A DNA stretch of 64,000 nucleotides from Monarcha castaneiventris obscurior (lineage: Eukaryota; Chordata; Aves; Passeriformes; Monarchidae). Positions 1-11,523 of this stretch are shown in pieces. A model generated the notes under the pieces. The model saw only the letters and a list, made by a program, of their open reading frames with translations. It made no database searches and had not been told where the DNA came from. The stretch is taken from contig JAMPIT010000484.1 in assembly GCA_026261815.1 (NCBI GenBank), positions 8,344,501-8,408,500 on the forward strand, in the 5' to 3' direction. Position 1 is the first letter of the stretch. Each line of letters opens with the position of its first letter. The position numbers and the translations under genes are program-made.

Positions 1-3000
1 ATTACTCCTTTTGTTACTGTTGTGCTATGCAGCTGTTCCACATTAAGGGGCTTCTCCTCCATTTGCTTTGCAGAACAATCCTTTTTCAACTTTTTTTTTT
101 TTTTTAAATTTTTTTTTTTTTTAATTTTGTATGTGCAGGGTGTAGTAAGGCAAGAAAAATTGTGCTTTCTTGGATTTTTGGCTGTTTTAAGAACTATGCA
201 TAATTTTTCCCTGAGTCACTAAGCAATGTGATTGGATATAAGAAATTAATAGCAGAACTGAAGATCAGGCATAGTAGTAAGAGATATATAAAGAAAAAAT
301 ATTCTTCAAAGTGCTGATGTACTATGCATTTGTAACACTTCATATGTTGTTTTACCATTCTGCATTTTGATTGTGACACTTCAGGAGTAATACAGATGTT
401 TTCCACAGCTCATTTGTATGCAGTGTAATGATTCTCCCTAACTTTGTGGGGCTTCTATTCCAAGTGGGGAACAGGAACTGCCTCTCTACAGTTGTATGAT
501 GTAATTTCTGATTTCCATTTAGTAAGGATAGGTTTTTTCTGCAGAAAATTCTATTCTCCATTTCATCTTAAGGCTTTTTATTTCTTCTCAATCTGACACT
601 GTGACTACCCACTGTATACCTGAGTAGAAATGTGGATAAATACTTCTGAAATACAGTGCAATCTGTACAAAATATAGATAATAGATGGGCGACTGATTTA
701 GATTTTCTGTTCAGGTCTTAAGGGGGATATACATACCTCAGATTCTTCTCTGTAGTGCCTCTAATCAGTATTTGCAGTAGTACTATTTCCAACAAACTTA
801 CTGTTTAATGCTGGGTGGAAAACAACACCACACTGCAATTCTGAGTAGGTCTGGTGAATAAAAAATATTTAGCCTTAGATATGATTTCCTTCCATGGAAA
901 GGAAAATGCCACTCTCTCCACAGTGCATCAGCTTAACTAATTCACTGTAAAGGGCCAAAGGCTGCAGTGCTTGGGATTGGGCAAAGGCTGGCAGAGGAGG
1001 AAGCAGGAGCTCTAGTTTCTTCATGCCATTTTTCAGCAGAAACAGCTTCATTTGTGGTCCCACCAGTAAGCTGTTTGGATACAAGCAAAGCAAATCATGC
1101 ATAAATGCATGATTGCAGGTACAAAATTGTGTAGATGATATGAACAGGAAGTAAGAAAAAAGGCAGTCAAAGTGCTGTAAAACAGAGCTTCTGGAAATTT
1201 TCTCTTACATATGCAAGCACACTTATTTTTTGTCCCACAACAGAGATTTAATCATGAAGTCTAACAACTGTGATCTCTATGTGACATTAAATGGCCAATA
1301 TTTACAATTTATCGAGCTAATGAAACAGGGTATGGTCTGACATGTGGCCTGTGAAACTGACAGGTTTCAGGAGCAAGAATTTCCATGCTACAGTACAAAA
1401 GTTAGATGTTAGAAATATAAAAACAACTTTGCGAGCAGGTGAGATGTGTGGTAGGAAATACAGCTGACATTTTGGCATGGACACCTACACGTTTAAGGTA
1501 CTGCAAGTCTGGGTTTTTTTAATGTGCATTGATGTTTAGAAAATCAAAGTCTAAAGTAGTACAGGAAGAGAAATATGCAATTTTCTCAGTCCTTGTGATC
1601 TCTGTTAATAGCTTTCATCCCTGATGATTCTGGGATTTGCATAACAGATACAAACATACAAGAGTCTCTGAATAAGAGCACAGTATTCTCAATCTCCAGC
1701 CCTTTGAGAACTCCATTCCAAAATAATGGCACTAGACAAAAAAAGATCTTACTGCTTGCAGTGGGCCACAATACTCTTGTTGTTTGCCACAATGTTTAAT
1801 TTGTTTCTTTCTATCTCCTTGGCCGATAATTGGATTATTCAACCTATGACTTTTAATAAGCTGCCAGTCCCAAGGTTAATAGACTGAAGTTTTGTAGATG
1901 CATTGACTTCTTGTGTTTGGAATAAATTGCCCGCAATAGAAAATGTAGATCAAGACCTCAGGAATCAAATTGACTAATTTTAGAAAGAAACGAGAGCAAG
2001 AGAGACTGTTATTTACAATTATTGTTTCTCTTGGCACATTTTATCTCCATTTCTTTTTGTTAGATAAATGCCTATGCAGGCAGATATATTTATCAATTTA
2101 GACATGTATGTGGTTCCTGCAAATATATCTGCCATTCTCCTTCCTTGCTTTTGCTCTCTCTCCCCAAAGCTTTGTATCCCAGTGATCAAAAACATAGCTA
2201 GGTGTCTGGCAACTTTGTAACTTTAATACAGGGGGAAGCTTTAAATTTAATTATTTCCTAAAATTTAAATTATGATCTGTGACAAAATAATTAGGAAAAA
2301 TCACAACTGTTTCAAAGTTTCATGGGACTTTAAATGCTTGGTGTTTTGTTGTAAATCAGAACTCAGACTGGTAGAAATGCAATGTGGAAATAAGGACAGG
2401 TTTTCTTGGTAGTGTTATTCGTCCACTTCTACATGATAATGATTGAACAGGAATTACAAGTTAGGAACTTGAATATTGCAAAATAATTTGGTAGTCAGGG
2501 AAAAGTCAGGCATTATTTTCTTTGTTTTCAGTTGTTACATTTAACATGTAGCTTACATTCTTAAGCTTTTAAAGAGTTAACCATTAATGCTGACTGTTAA
2601 TAAGACTCTGAAAGCTTTGATTTTCAGAAGAGTAGAGCAAATCTAACGTTGTGGCACTACTTAAAAGTTGTAAGCTTGGCCTTAAGAGCAAAATAACGTA
2701 GAGATTGATGTAAGTTTTAATTAATAATGCTGATGAAATGAAAAGAAGATGATGCTTATCACTGTACATTTGGAGCAAATGGTTCTTATGGGAGTGGCTG
2801 GGCAGACTTAAATTTGATTTCAGGTTGTGCTGACAAAGCTGATAATACTGCTGTAAGATTTCCATGTATCCTTCAACTTGGTATCACTTGCCACTTCTAG
2901 TATTTCTCTCAGTCATGGGAATGAAAGCACTGGACTCTCACTATTCAGCTTTGCAGATTATACAGACGAGGGTGAGACAAACAACAAAGAGAATTACTTG

Positions 3001-5819
3001 CTAAGACTGAGCACACCTAGGCACGGTACCTAGTCTGTGTGTTAGAAGTTAGGACCTACTCCCAGATTTTGTGGTGCCTCTGTAGCCCACACTGCCTGCC
3101 TGGCTGCTGTCCTGATACACTTGGCTGTAATTCAGCACAAGTTCCTGACACTACCACCATTTCTGCTTTTTCTTGTCAGCTGTTGCCCACTACAGTTTGT
3201 GGAAGACAGGAATCGATAACTTTCCCATTTGCTTGGAGTCTGGGGTCAGGTCTGGGGCTGTGGATCTTTAGAAGCCAGGGGCAGCCTTTCCTTCCTTGAT
3301 CAGAAAGCAGTCCTAGGGATAAAGTCATGAACCAGGCAGAGTCCCCTCATAACCTTGCTCTTCCTGGAGCAAGCTGAAATCTCCATCCTTGTTTGCTGGG
3401 CACAATATCCCCTCACACGCTCACACCCTGTAGTACCCAGCCTGTCCTTTCACATGGGCCAGCACTGGTCTCTGGCAGCCATCTAGGCTGAAAAGAATCA
3501 GATGATTTCAGAAGGCAATTTATCCTGGTTACCTGAGACAGCCGCCATAAGACAGGAAAATTGCATTGTAGAAAAGTCTTGCTTTTCTCCCTGAGGGATG
3601 ACTATGAAGTAGATTTACACACATTTAAACTATCCTAATATTTAGATGGCTGAAGTTAGGTGAAGTGAGCAAAAGGTGTAGCGTGAAATGAGTGGGGGAG
3701 TTTAAGACTTGCATATTTTCATATTTAAGACCCAGGGAGAATTTTCCCTTGGTTCACCCCACAGCATCTATTGGATTCAAGAACAGAAATTTTTCTTTCT
3801 TAGCATCTTGCAAACTTTTGTCTGCAGGAAGCTGCCTGGGCTGGAAATATTTCTAAATCTCTGCTCTCAGGTCCTTCCCCTGCCCTCGCTAACAGAAATA
3901 GCTTTGCCATTCCAAGTACTGCTGGGCAGCACTTGCAGCAGCTCTTGACGCTCTCACTGACTGCAAGAACATTATCTGAGAAGAACCTACTTTGCCCAGA
4001 TCCTTAGATGCCCATAAGAATTCCTAGAGAATATCGCTCAACAGGGACACCTAAAGAAGAAATAAAAAGTAGTTTACCTACTCCTGGAGCTCTAAGTTGC
4101 TTTCAAGTAGTGTCTAAAATTCAGTGCCAGATGACAGTCTTTAGGATTAACTGTTGAGACCCTGAGGAAATGGCAAGGGAACCTGTTTTTATTCCATTCA
4201 CTGTTAGGCACCTGGCTACTTGAAATGCTGCCCACACACACGTGGCTTTACTCCAGAGTAACCCTCAGTTGTGGTAAAGGCACTGCACATGTTTGTGTAT
4301 CATCAGGAACACCATGAGAATGATCCAAATAAGGGAGTAACTAAGAAGCCTTTGACAGGGAACTGTACTTGCAAGTTAAAATTTTCCCTCTGTTCTGATC
4401 CCCATGCAATTTATTCTGAAGTCATTTTGTAAAGAAACTGCAGGTTTTCTGTCAGAAAGGCAGCTGTGAGGAGCGTTCATTAGAACAGCAGAGAGAGAGT
4501 GACACCGAGGGTATTTGCCTGTCCTCCTCCTTTCCTCCCACAGAGAGCAGGGGCAAACATGCCTGTGGCTGGCTTCTGCCTTACACCTCTTCAACGATGT
4601 TTCTTCTAAAGTCTCTTACACAAGTCTTCTGTAGAAAGCTAAGTATGCAGAGAGAAGTTAACTGAGTTAACTGAGTGCACTGTGTACCACAGGATACTGG
4701 GTTCAGTGTTTATACTATAAACACAGAAGCCCCTGGGAAATAACAGCTAATTTATGCAGAGCACTGGCAGCCAAATCAGAAAAGTCCTGGCCACTCTTAT
4801 GGGCAGCTCTGGGCCATGTTTTAAGGTGCAACTTTGGGGTACTTTTGACTGTTAGCATTTTGTGACAAACTTCACAGCCTCTCTGCATGGAGCAGTTTAG
4901 AGTCCATACAAGATGGCACTGTGGAGTGATAATTTATTTCCCTTCATCTTCAGCTCTCTGCTGGTCTCACATGAACAGCATTTCTTGCACCAGTGGGGAG
5001 CTGTAAGCATGCACTGCTCTCGTGGTACAGCAAGTGATCTGCACTTTGTGTAAGAGGAAAAGAGCAAGGGAGACAGGATGGTTCATGGGTTTGCAAAACA
5101 AAGGCAAGTCTGTGGCAAGCTGGATACACAGCAGCATGGAAGGGTTTTCTAGACCTCATTGCTAAACAGGAATATCCTTTCCTTTAGAACAAGCTAAGTC
5201 GCTTCTGTTCATTGAGGGCTGCTAGAATGTGCTGGTATGGCTACTGCGATTCAGCTGATGTGTGGTAGCTTTGTGTCCCTGGCAGTTTTGTAATTATTTG
5301 CTGTTTATATATTATAAAAACTCAGATAATGAGCAAACATTGTATGGGTCAGGATAGAAATGTTTTTTAAAAACCATGTTTAGTCAGGTCTTGATGCTTG
5401 GTGGTGAGGCAAGTAGCAGTCAGGTAGAGAGGTGGCAAGTTATGCTGCCCTAAAGCCATGTAGACTTATGTGAAAATGTCCTACTTATGCAAATGGATCA
5501 TAAAAAAGGACAGAGTCTGGCCTCCGGCACATTTAATAGCATTCTTAGACTTTGCCAGGCAAGTGTTGCTTCCTGCCTCATGGTTTTGATAGATGGAACG
5601 TTACTGCTAATGCATTTTTAACTCTGAGTATTGTAGTGAAAATGTCACTGACTGAAATGCTTTCTCTCTTCAGTGTGTGCTGGCTCCCTTAACATGTCAA
5701 ACATTGCTAAGTAGATAAAAGGTGTGTCTGCCATGAGATAAATCTACTTGTTCCTCCTGGCTTATGGACTCCATTCTTTCCGTGTCCAGCATTTCTCACA
5801 CCAACTCATTCATCGCAGT
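1..5819. other. Non-coding, presumed FHIT intron
   Basis: Nothing convincing as a gene. It contains a T-rich tract near the left edge, AT-rich unique sequence, and a small perfect tandem copy of a 9-mer (gttaactga) at 4657-4674. Open frames of 60-93 codons here resemble no family I recognise. It is assigned to FHIT intron only because the coding exons downstream read in the + direction and the first coding exon was not found. Confidence 0.6.
91..122. repeat. Poly-T tract
   Basis: Fifteen T, then AAA, then fourteen T. Simple low-complexity DNA. It could be the remains of an A-tail on the opposite strand, but no retroposon body is recognisable next to it. Confidence 0.85.
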
Positions 5820-6210
5820 CTGGATCCTCAGTGGTGCCAGAACTCAGCTGGGCTCTTCAAGGGCCAGAAGTGACCAAGGTTGGAGAGAGCACGACTCCAG
5901 GCTGTGGTGGACGTGGGGATGGTGAAGCGATGGCACAACAAGGCCTGTGCTCAGCAGCTGCCTTTGGACACAGACCCCTCCTGCCTTGGCAGCTCCGAGC
6001 TTCCCGGGTACTGCCTGGGCTGGGATGGGGCTGCAGCTGTCACACCAGCCATGGCACTGCTCAGCCAGGCAGTGTGAGTGCCTGTGACCCATGGCTGTGT
6101 GCTCTCCTCTGTGCTGGCTGCGCTCTGCTTGTTGTGCCTGGCTCCATAACAACATGGGCCTTCTTATTCAAAGGAGACAAACATGTTTCCAAGTGTATTT
6201 CCTGCTGAAA
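5820..6210. other. GC-rich patch, no recognised gene
   Basis: GC content is clearly higher than in the flanks, and overlapping open frames of 65-125 codons run on both strands. None has a recognisable domain and their composition (Cys, Trp, Ser rich) is typical of random GC-rich frames. It may be an old, unrecognised repeat or an untranslated exon; I cannot tell which. Confidence 0.4.
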
Positions 6211-8520
6211 AACTCCATGGGGATTATTAAGAATTTACCCATGTTCATCTCCTTTCTCAGGCAAGTGGTGCAGTTGATTTTCCTGCATACCTATGATGTG
6301 GCATGTCTTCTACAGTCCATCCTGTCTCTGCATGAGTCCTCACTTGTGTATCAGTTATGAGAATATTTCATTTATGGAAATAAGGACCTTTAAATCCTGT
6401 TTTAGAGCAGACATTGCAGATAGTCATGATTTCCAGCACTCTCTGCTTTTACTTTAGCTGGAGCAGAGCCTGCTAGGTTGTGCTGTCATGCAGGGGGCTT
6501 GTGCTTGTGGGCAAAGGCAGCTGATATGTAACTACTCAAATGTAAGTATTCAGTGAAGCATTTTCTTGTCTGAGAGCTCTCAAATCTCGGGTATGTGATC
6601 TGTGTGCTGAAGCTGTGCCAACCAAATATTTACTATTAATCTACTGCTTCTTGAAAAATTTAGACAATTCACACATATTACATAAAAGTAGCATTTTTCA
6701 GAACAGACATCACTGAAAGATGTGCTCTATTAGTTAAAGTGGTTTGTTTTGCACTGTTATAATTAGGGTTTAGCTCAGACAGTGTTTTCTCAGTAGCCAC
6801 ATGTTGTTTGAATAATTCAACTATGAAGAATATTCTGAGCTAAACTCTGCTTTAATCCCAGCCAATTTGTGAACCTTCATTCAAACACTCTTCAAGATGT
6901 CACCATTTAAAAATTAAAATAATTTGCCTTTCTAGTTATTAATTTCAAATATCTTCCTTCTGCTTGTCGAGCGTCCTTTGTTTAGACATAAAATATGAAG
7001 TGACATAACATGTCTTCGGTGTTTTTATCTGATGGAAATAGCTAAACTTTGGTATTGACTTTCTGTTTTGCTCTCTTCAAATGAGTCCACATGGATAGGA
7101 GGGTTCACATCGCAAACACCACTGGGCTCTTTAGTGATCTGCAGCAGTGTTCTGCTGAGTTAGATTAAGAAAGATTTTTAGCACAGTTTCCCTAGGAAAT
7201 GACATTCATATGCTTGTGAGGCATGTATCTGTTTTGAATGTGTGCTTTATTTCTCTCCTTTTGTGTTCCTGTCCCCAGTCTCTCCTGCATGGTTTCTGAG
7301 CAGGGACTATTTCTTACTTCATCTGTGCAAGACCTCACACCTTGCCTTGAGTTTAGCTTTTGGGGCCTGAAGGAATTGGCTTTCTGTAGTGCAGATAAAA
7401 AAAACCCAACAAACCCATATTGATAATGAACCATCTGCCGTGTCCGCCTTCAAACCAAGGGAAAAATTGGATTCAGAACCAAGCATCCCCTGAATCTTTG
7501 AACCCATTCACCAGCTTTGACAGGGAAGTGGTCTTCAGTGGTGGGAAAGGGAAGGGGATGTGTTCAGAGGTTCCCTGGTGACCATGTGAGATGTTTGGGT
7601 GCAAGAGGCAGACTCCGAGGATCCTCCCTCATCTCCTTTGTTCTCTCAGGGAGGGCTGGAAGTGTGAACTGACAGCATTGAAGCACAGGTCCTTAAAAAT
7701 GGGAACCAGCAGGGAGGAGACTTGGGTCATAGTTTGCAACCTCTTGCACAGCAAGGGCCAGGAGTCTTTGAAATGCAATCCAGAGCCAGACTGCTCCTGT
7801 TTAAGTCTTCCTTGAATTTGCTAATAAACCAAATTTGGAGGAATTCTTTCCCACTATGAGGAAAAAGATAATTTTAGTAATGTTTAAAAAAGTCCTTGTT
7901 CCCTTGGCCTGTAATTCCACACTAACTGGTACTTTGGAGGAGGGTCTAACCTTTAAGTGAAACCGAGCCTGTAGTAATTTTTAGGAGCAGTGCATACCCA
8001 CTGAACTGCGAAAAATACAAGGATTACTATATAGGTCTTAAACCTTAGGGAAACACTTTAGATTAGATTAAGCTGCCTGTAGAAGTCCAAAGGGTGAGCA
8101 TGGTTCTAAATGTATTTTCTAGTGAGCTCTGTACTCCTAGAAGCAGTAGAGAAAATTGCTTGACCAGCTAATGGGATTAGCCAACCACATTCAAAGGTTT
8201 ACAATCTGCTATGGAGTATCTAATTGAGTAAGATGGATATTTCTAATATTCATTTCTTTAATTTTTATGTTTTATTAAAGTATGAAAGGCTCAGTGGCTG
8301 CTTGGAAGATAGCTGGAAGGTCTCCTGAGGGAGGGATTGTTTAGGGTAAAATAAACCAGAAAGACAGTAAAAAGAGGCAGAGAAGAAAATGTTCTGAGAG
8401 CTTCTATTGTGCTAGGGGTGTTTGTGCATCTGTACAAATTACTCAACTGGACAGTATTACCTTACTGTGATGGTGTCATTGATGGGGAAGGAAATTGTGA
8501 CTTAAGAAGCTAGGCTTCTT
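6211..8520. other. Non-coding intronic sequence
   Basis: Mixed-composition unique sequence with no coding signal and no recognised repeat family. Short open frames at 7.2-7.8 kb overlap on both strands and look like chance. Confidence 0.6.
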
Positions 8521-8574
8521 AATAAAAAATAAATAAATAAATAATCATATAAAGAAAATAAAAAAAAAATAAAG
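8521..8574. repeat. (AAAT)n / A-rich simple repeat
   Basis: Several AAAT units in a row are followed by a further A-rich run ending near 8574. It could be a degenerate microsatellite or the A-tail of an old insertion. No upstream retroposon body was recognised. Confidence 0.8.
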
Positions 8575-8679
8575 GCTTATCGAAATAATAGTTGTTATTA
8601 GAGTTATCTGAAAATGCAGCTGGTTTTCCCTATTAGCAGCTGTTGTAGTGCTTGCAAGAAGACACAAAAAGCAAGGACC

Positions 8680-9560
8680 ACAAGCTGAATCTTCCTGTAC
8701 AGTATTCCAGCCGCTGTAGGAGTCTTCTCAATGACCCTGGTGTCTGAACAAAACGTAGGTGTAAATGCATCTCCATGTCCTTGCTGCCTCTGGCCTAGGT
8801 GCCAGCTGGGGATGTAGGTGACAATGTCAGTGTTTCTCTGCAGGGTGTGGGACTGAGGGTGCCGTGCTGCCTGAAACAGCCTGGCGTGCAGGCACCCAGC
8901 AAAGCTGGCCAATTCTCTGACTCAGCCAGACTGTATGACATTGATATCAAACTGATACCAAGTCCTGAACTGTCAGACCTCTGGTCTGTTTTTTTAAATC
9001 TTTTCCAGTCCAGTAAGCTGTCAAGGGTAACACCCATTTGGACAGAGACAGCTGTGAGTAGAGAGAAGAAAAGCCCAACTACAAGCCCTTTCTCAGTCCT
9101 GAGAGCAGTATCCAGGGGGGAATCAAGCATTCCCACGTGTGCAGTGGGGATGGCCAGAACTGTGGGAAGCCATGGCAGGCCTGCAGGGCAAGAGAACTTC
9201 CTTGCAATTAGCTCTCCCTGTGTATTCCCAAATCTTCTGAGTGGTAGAGGCAGAGCGCTGTGTGTGCACTGAGGCACTTCTTGCTCAGTTCTGAACAAGG
9301 GAGGCTCCCAGTGAGGAAGAAGGAACACAGAAATGTACATTTGACAGCATCTCCAGTGATACATTACCCAAGTAAGGATCAAAACAAGCGTGCTACAGGC
9401 CTTAGGAAAGAAAGAAGGAGATTTGAACAAAATCTGTAAGACACTTACGCCATAAAGGCATAAGAAGTCATCCTGATAATGAACATACAGAAGGTTGCAA
9501 AGATAGTGGGGAATTAACCCCATTAACTTGAAAGAGAAAACAAAAGCATGTGCCAATAAA
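8680..9560. other. GC-rich patch with long open frames on both strands
   Basis: The minus strand is open from ATG for 253 codons (8795-9556) and the plus strand for 157 codons (8799-9272). The minus-strand product would have hydrophobic stretches near its start but no domain I recognise, and no splice or polyadenylation context makes it a gene. Opposing open frames over the same bases suggest a local lack of stop triplets and not real coding. I leave it as uncharacterised. Confidence 0.35.
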
Positions 9561-11054
9561 TATTTACTCTCCTTCTGGTATTTGAAAGTGTTCTTATTTG
9601 CAGAGCAAACTGAAATATTTTCTGTGGGATTTTGTAGAAGTAATATTAATATTAACTTTGTGTCTTTGTTGCTTCATTTTACTTCTTTGAAACAAGTAGT
9701 AAATTTACCATTGCAAAATTGAGATTTTTTTTTTTCAGTTGTAAAATTTATCTCAGCTCATTTGTCATGAAAATTTGCCCCTTAGGACTAGTTTGAACAG
9801 TATCCCAGGTGTTTAATGTTGTTCACCTAATGAAGGCACAACTCATGAAAACAACTATTGAACTGTGGTACACTTCATGAATACTGAGGAGGCATTCAAA
9901 TTTAAAATGCATGTAGTAGTAACTGGGTCTATAAACTGCTGCTCCTGAAGCCTCAATGCTGGATGCATATTTCTCCAAATGAACATTTTTCACTTGCATG
10001 TTTTTCTATTTACTAAAGCAGTTTGTAGATCTCCATTTAGCTTCATCAAGCCACAGAGAGTACAGTTATAATTAGTTTGGCCATGGAGGGCTTGGCAGAT
10101 TTTTTTGTGAAATACTCTAGTTCATAACATGCCTTACTAGTCACATTTCTGTCCTCTTAAATAAGAGGAAATGAATCATAGTTGGATGCAAATAACGTAG
10201 GAAAAGAGGTAAAGAGCAAAGAAAGAAGGCTTTTATATCCAGGTGTAAGGGCCTGCTGTGCATCACACTTTGTTAAAAGAGCATGTTATGTGAGGAGGAG
10301 GGAGGAATATGGGTGGATTAGGAGAAACCTGCTGAAATGTGTCCAAAAGGAGTTTTAAAAAAAGAAAAAGCCTGACCCAGTTGCACCCCTGTGAGAGGAA
10401 GGGAACCAAATAAAGGGATCTGTGTAGACACTGAGCACCACAGGAACAGCTTCTGCCAAGGCAGAACAGGAGATCTTCTGCACGAATGTGCCACTGAGAT
10501 GCTCCAGCAAAGCTGGAGGTTCTGGGAAGAGAGTAGGCCTTGTGTGCCTACCCTAGAGGATGTGTTGGCGTGAAGGTGCTGCTGAAATGAGATGTCACCC
10601 TTACCACAGGGGAGCTGCAGCTCTGTCAGTCATAGCCTGAAAACAGAAAGTCTGTATTCTAGGTAGCTGAAATGAAATAGCTGTTGTTGTCTGCCACCCT
10701 GATGACAAGCCCACTTTTCCTTTCTTTCTTTCTTTCTTCTTTTCTTTTTAAGCTTCATTTTGCAGTGCCTGGCCCACAGGCAGGGGGATTTTGCTCTCTT
10801 CTCTGAGCTGATGTTGCTTAGCTCTACTAAAAATGTGTATCAGCATTTGCCAGACGCAAATCATTGTTCTTGACAGATTATGCAACTTGGATTATAAAAA
10901 TCCAACATTTTTCTCTTTCTGTCTGAAAATTTGCAACTTCTCAGCATGGTGGGAGGCATTAGTGTTCTCATTTAATTCTCAGAATTAAGCATATTTCCAA
11001 ATTTAGGCTGGCCAAAAGTAAGAGTTCTGTTCTGAGAAAAAATGGTTGATGTGG
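9561..11054. other. Non-coding intronic sequence with CT-rich tract
   Basis: Unique sequence with no coding signal. It includes a pyrimidine (TTTC) microsatellite at 10715-10749. The telomeric array starts directly at its right edge. Confidence 0.6.
10715..10749. repeat. (TTTC)n microsatellite
   Basis: Several perfect TTTC units lie within a pyrimidine-only run. Simple repeat. Confidence 0.85.
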
Positions 11055-11312
11055 TTAGGGGTTAGGGTTAGGGTGAGGGGTTAGGGTTATGGTTAGGGTG
11101 AGGGGTTAGGGTTAGGGTTATGGTTAGGGTGAGGGGTTAGGGTTAGGGGTTAGGGTTAGGGTTATGGTTACTGGTGAGGGTTAGGGTTAGGGGTTAGGGT
11201 TAAGGTTAGGGGTTAGGGTTGGGGGTTAGGGTTAGGGGTTAGGGTTAGGGGTTAGGGTTATGGTTAGGGGTTAGGGTTAAGGTTAGGGGTTAGGGTTTGG
11301 GTTAGGGTTAGG
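11055..11312 (+). repeat. Degenerate interstitial telomeric repeat array (TTAGGG)n
   Basis: About 258 bp made of roughly 41 consecutive units counted by eye. Most are TTAGGG or the heptamer TTAGGGG (13 heptamers in all); variants are TTATGG, TTAAGG, TGAGGGG, TTTGGG and one TTACTGG. The first half contains a higher-order pattern, TTAGGG-TTATGG-TTAGGG-TGAGGGG, about 25 bp, seen more than once. The second half tends to alternate hexamer and heptamer (13-bp period). Both flanks are ordinary intronic sequence, so this is an interstitial array and not a chromosome end. The G-rich strand is the + strand, which is the non-template strand of FHIT. No clear target-site duplication is visible at the edges. 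Confidence 0.95.
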
Positions 11313-11499
11313 CTGTTGTTGCTGAAATGGCTGTTGAATTTATCATTAAAAATCACCATGAGTATGTAATGCAGTGCAGAACAGTCAGGATACTCGTAAC
11401 AGGAGACAGGTCTCTGTGCAGAATTACCAGGCTCTAAATAAATGCTCAAATGCCTATATTATTGACTGATCTGAGATCACTTAGAGTCTGGAATCTTAA

Positions 11500-11523
11500 T
11501 TTTTCTTTTTTTTTTTTTTTTTT
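11500..11523. repeat. Poly-T tract
   Basis: An almost pure T run with a single C, about 190 bp right of the telomeric array. Simple sequence. Confidence 0.85.

Noticed and set aside
11264..11449. Minus-strand frame ending in a repeating Leu-Thr/Asn-Pro pattern
   Set aside because: It is the translated C-rich strand of the telomeric array.
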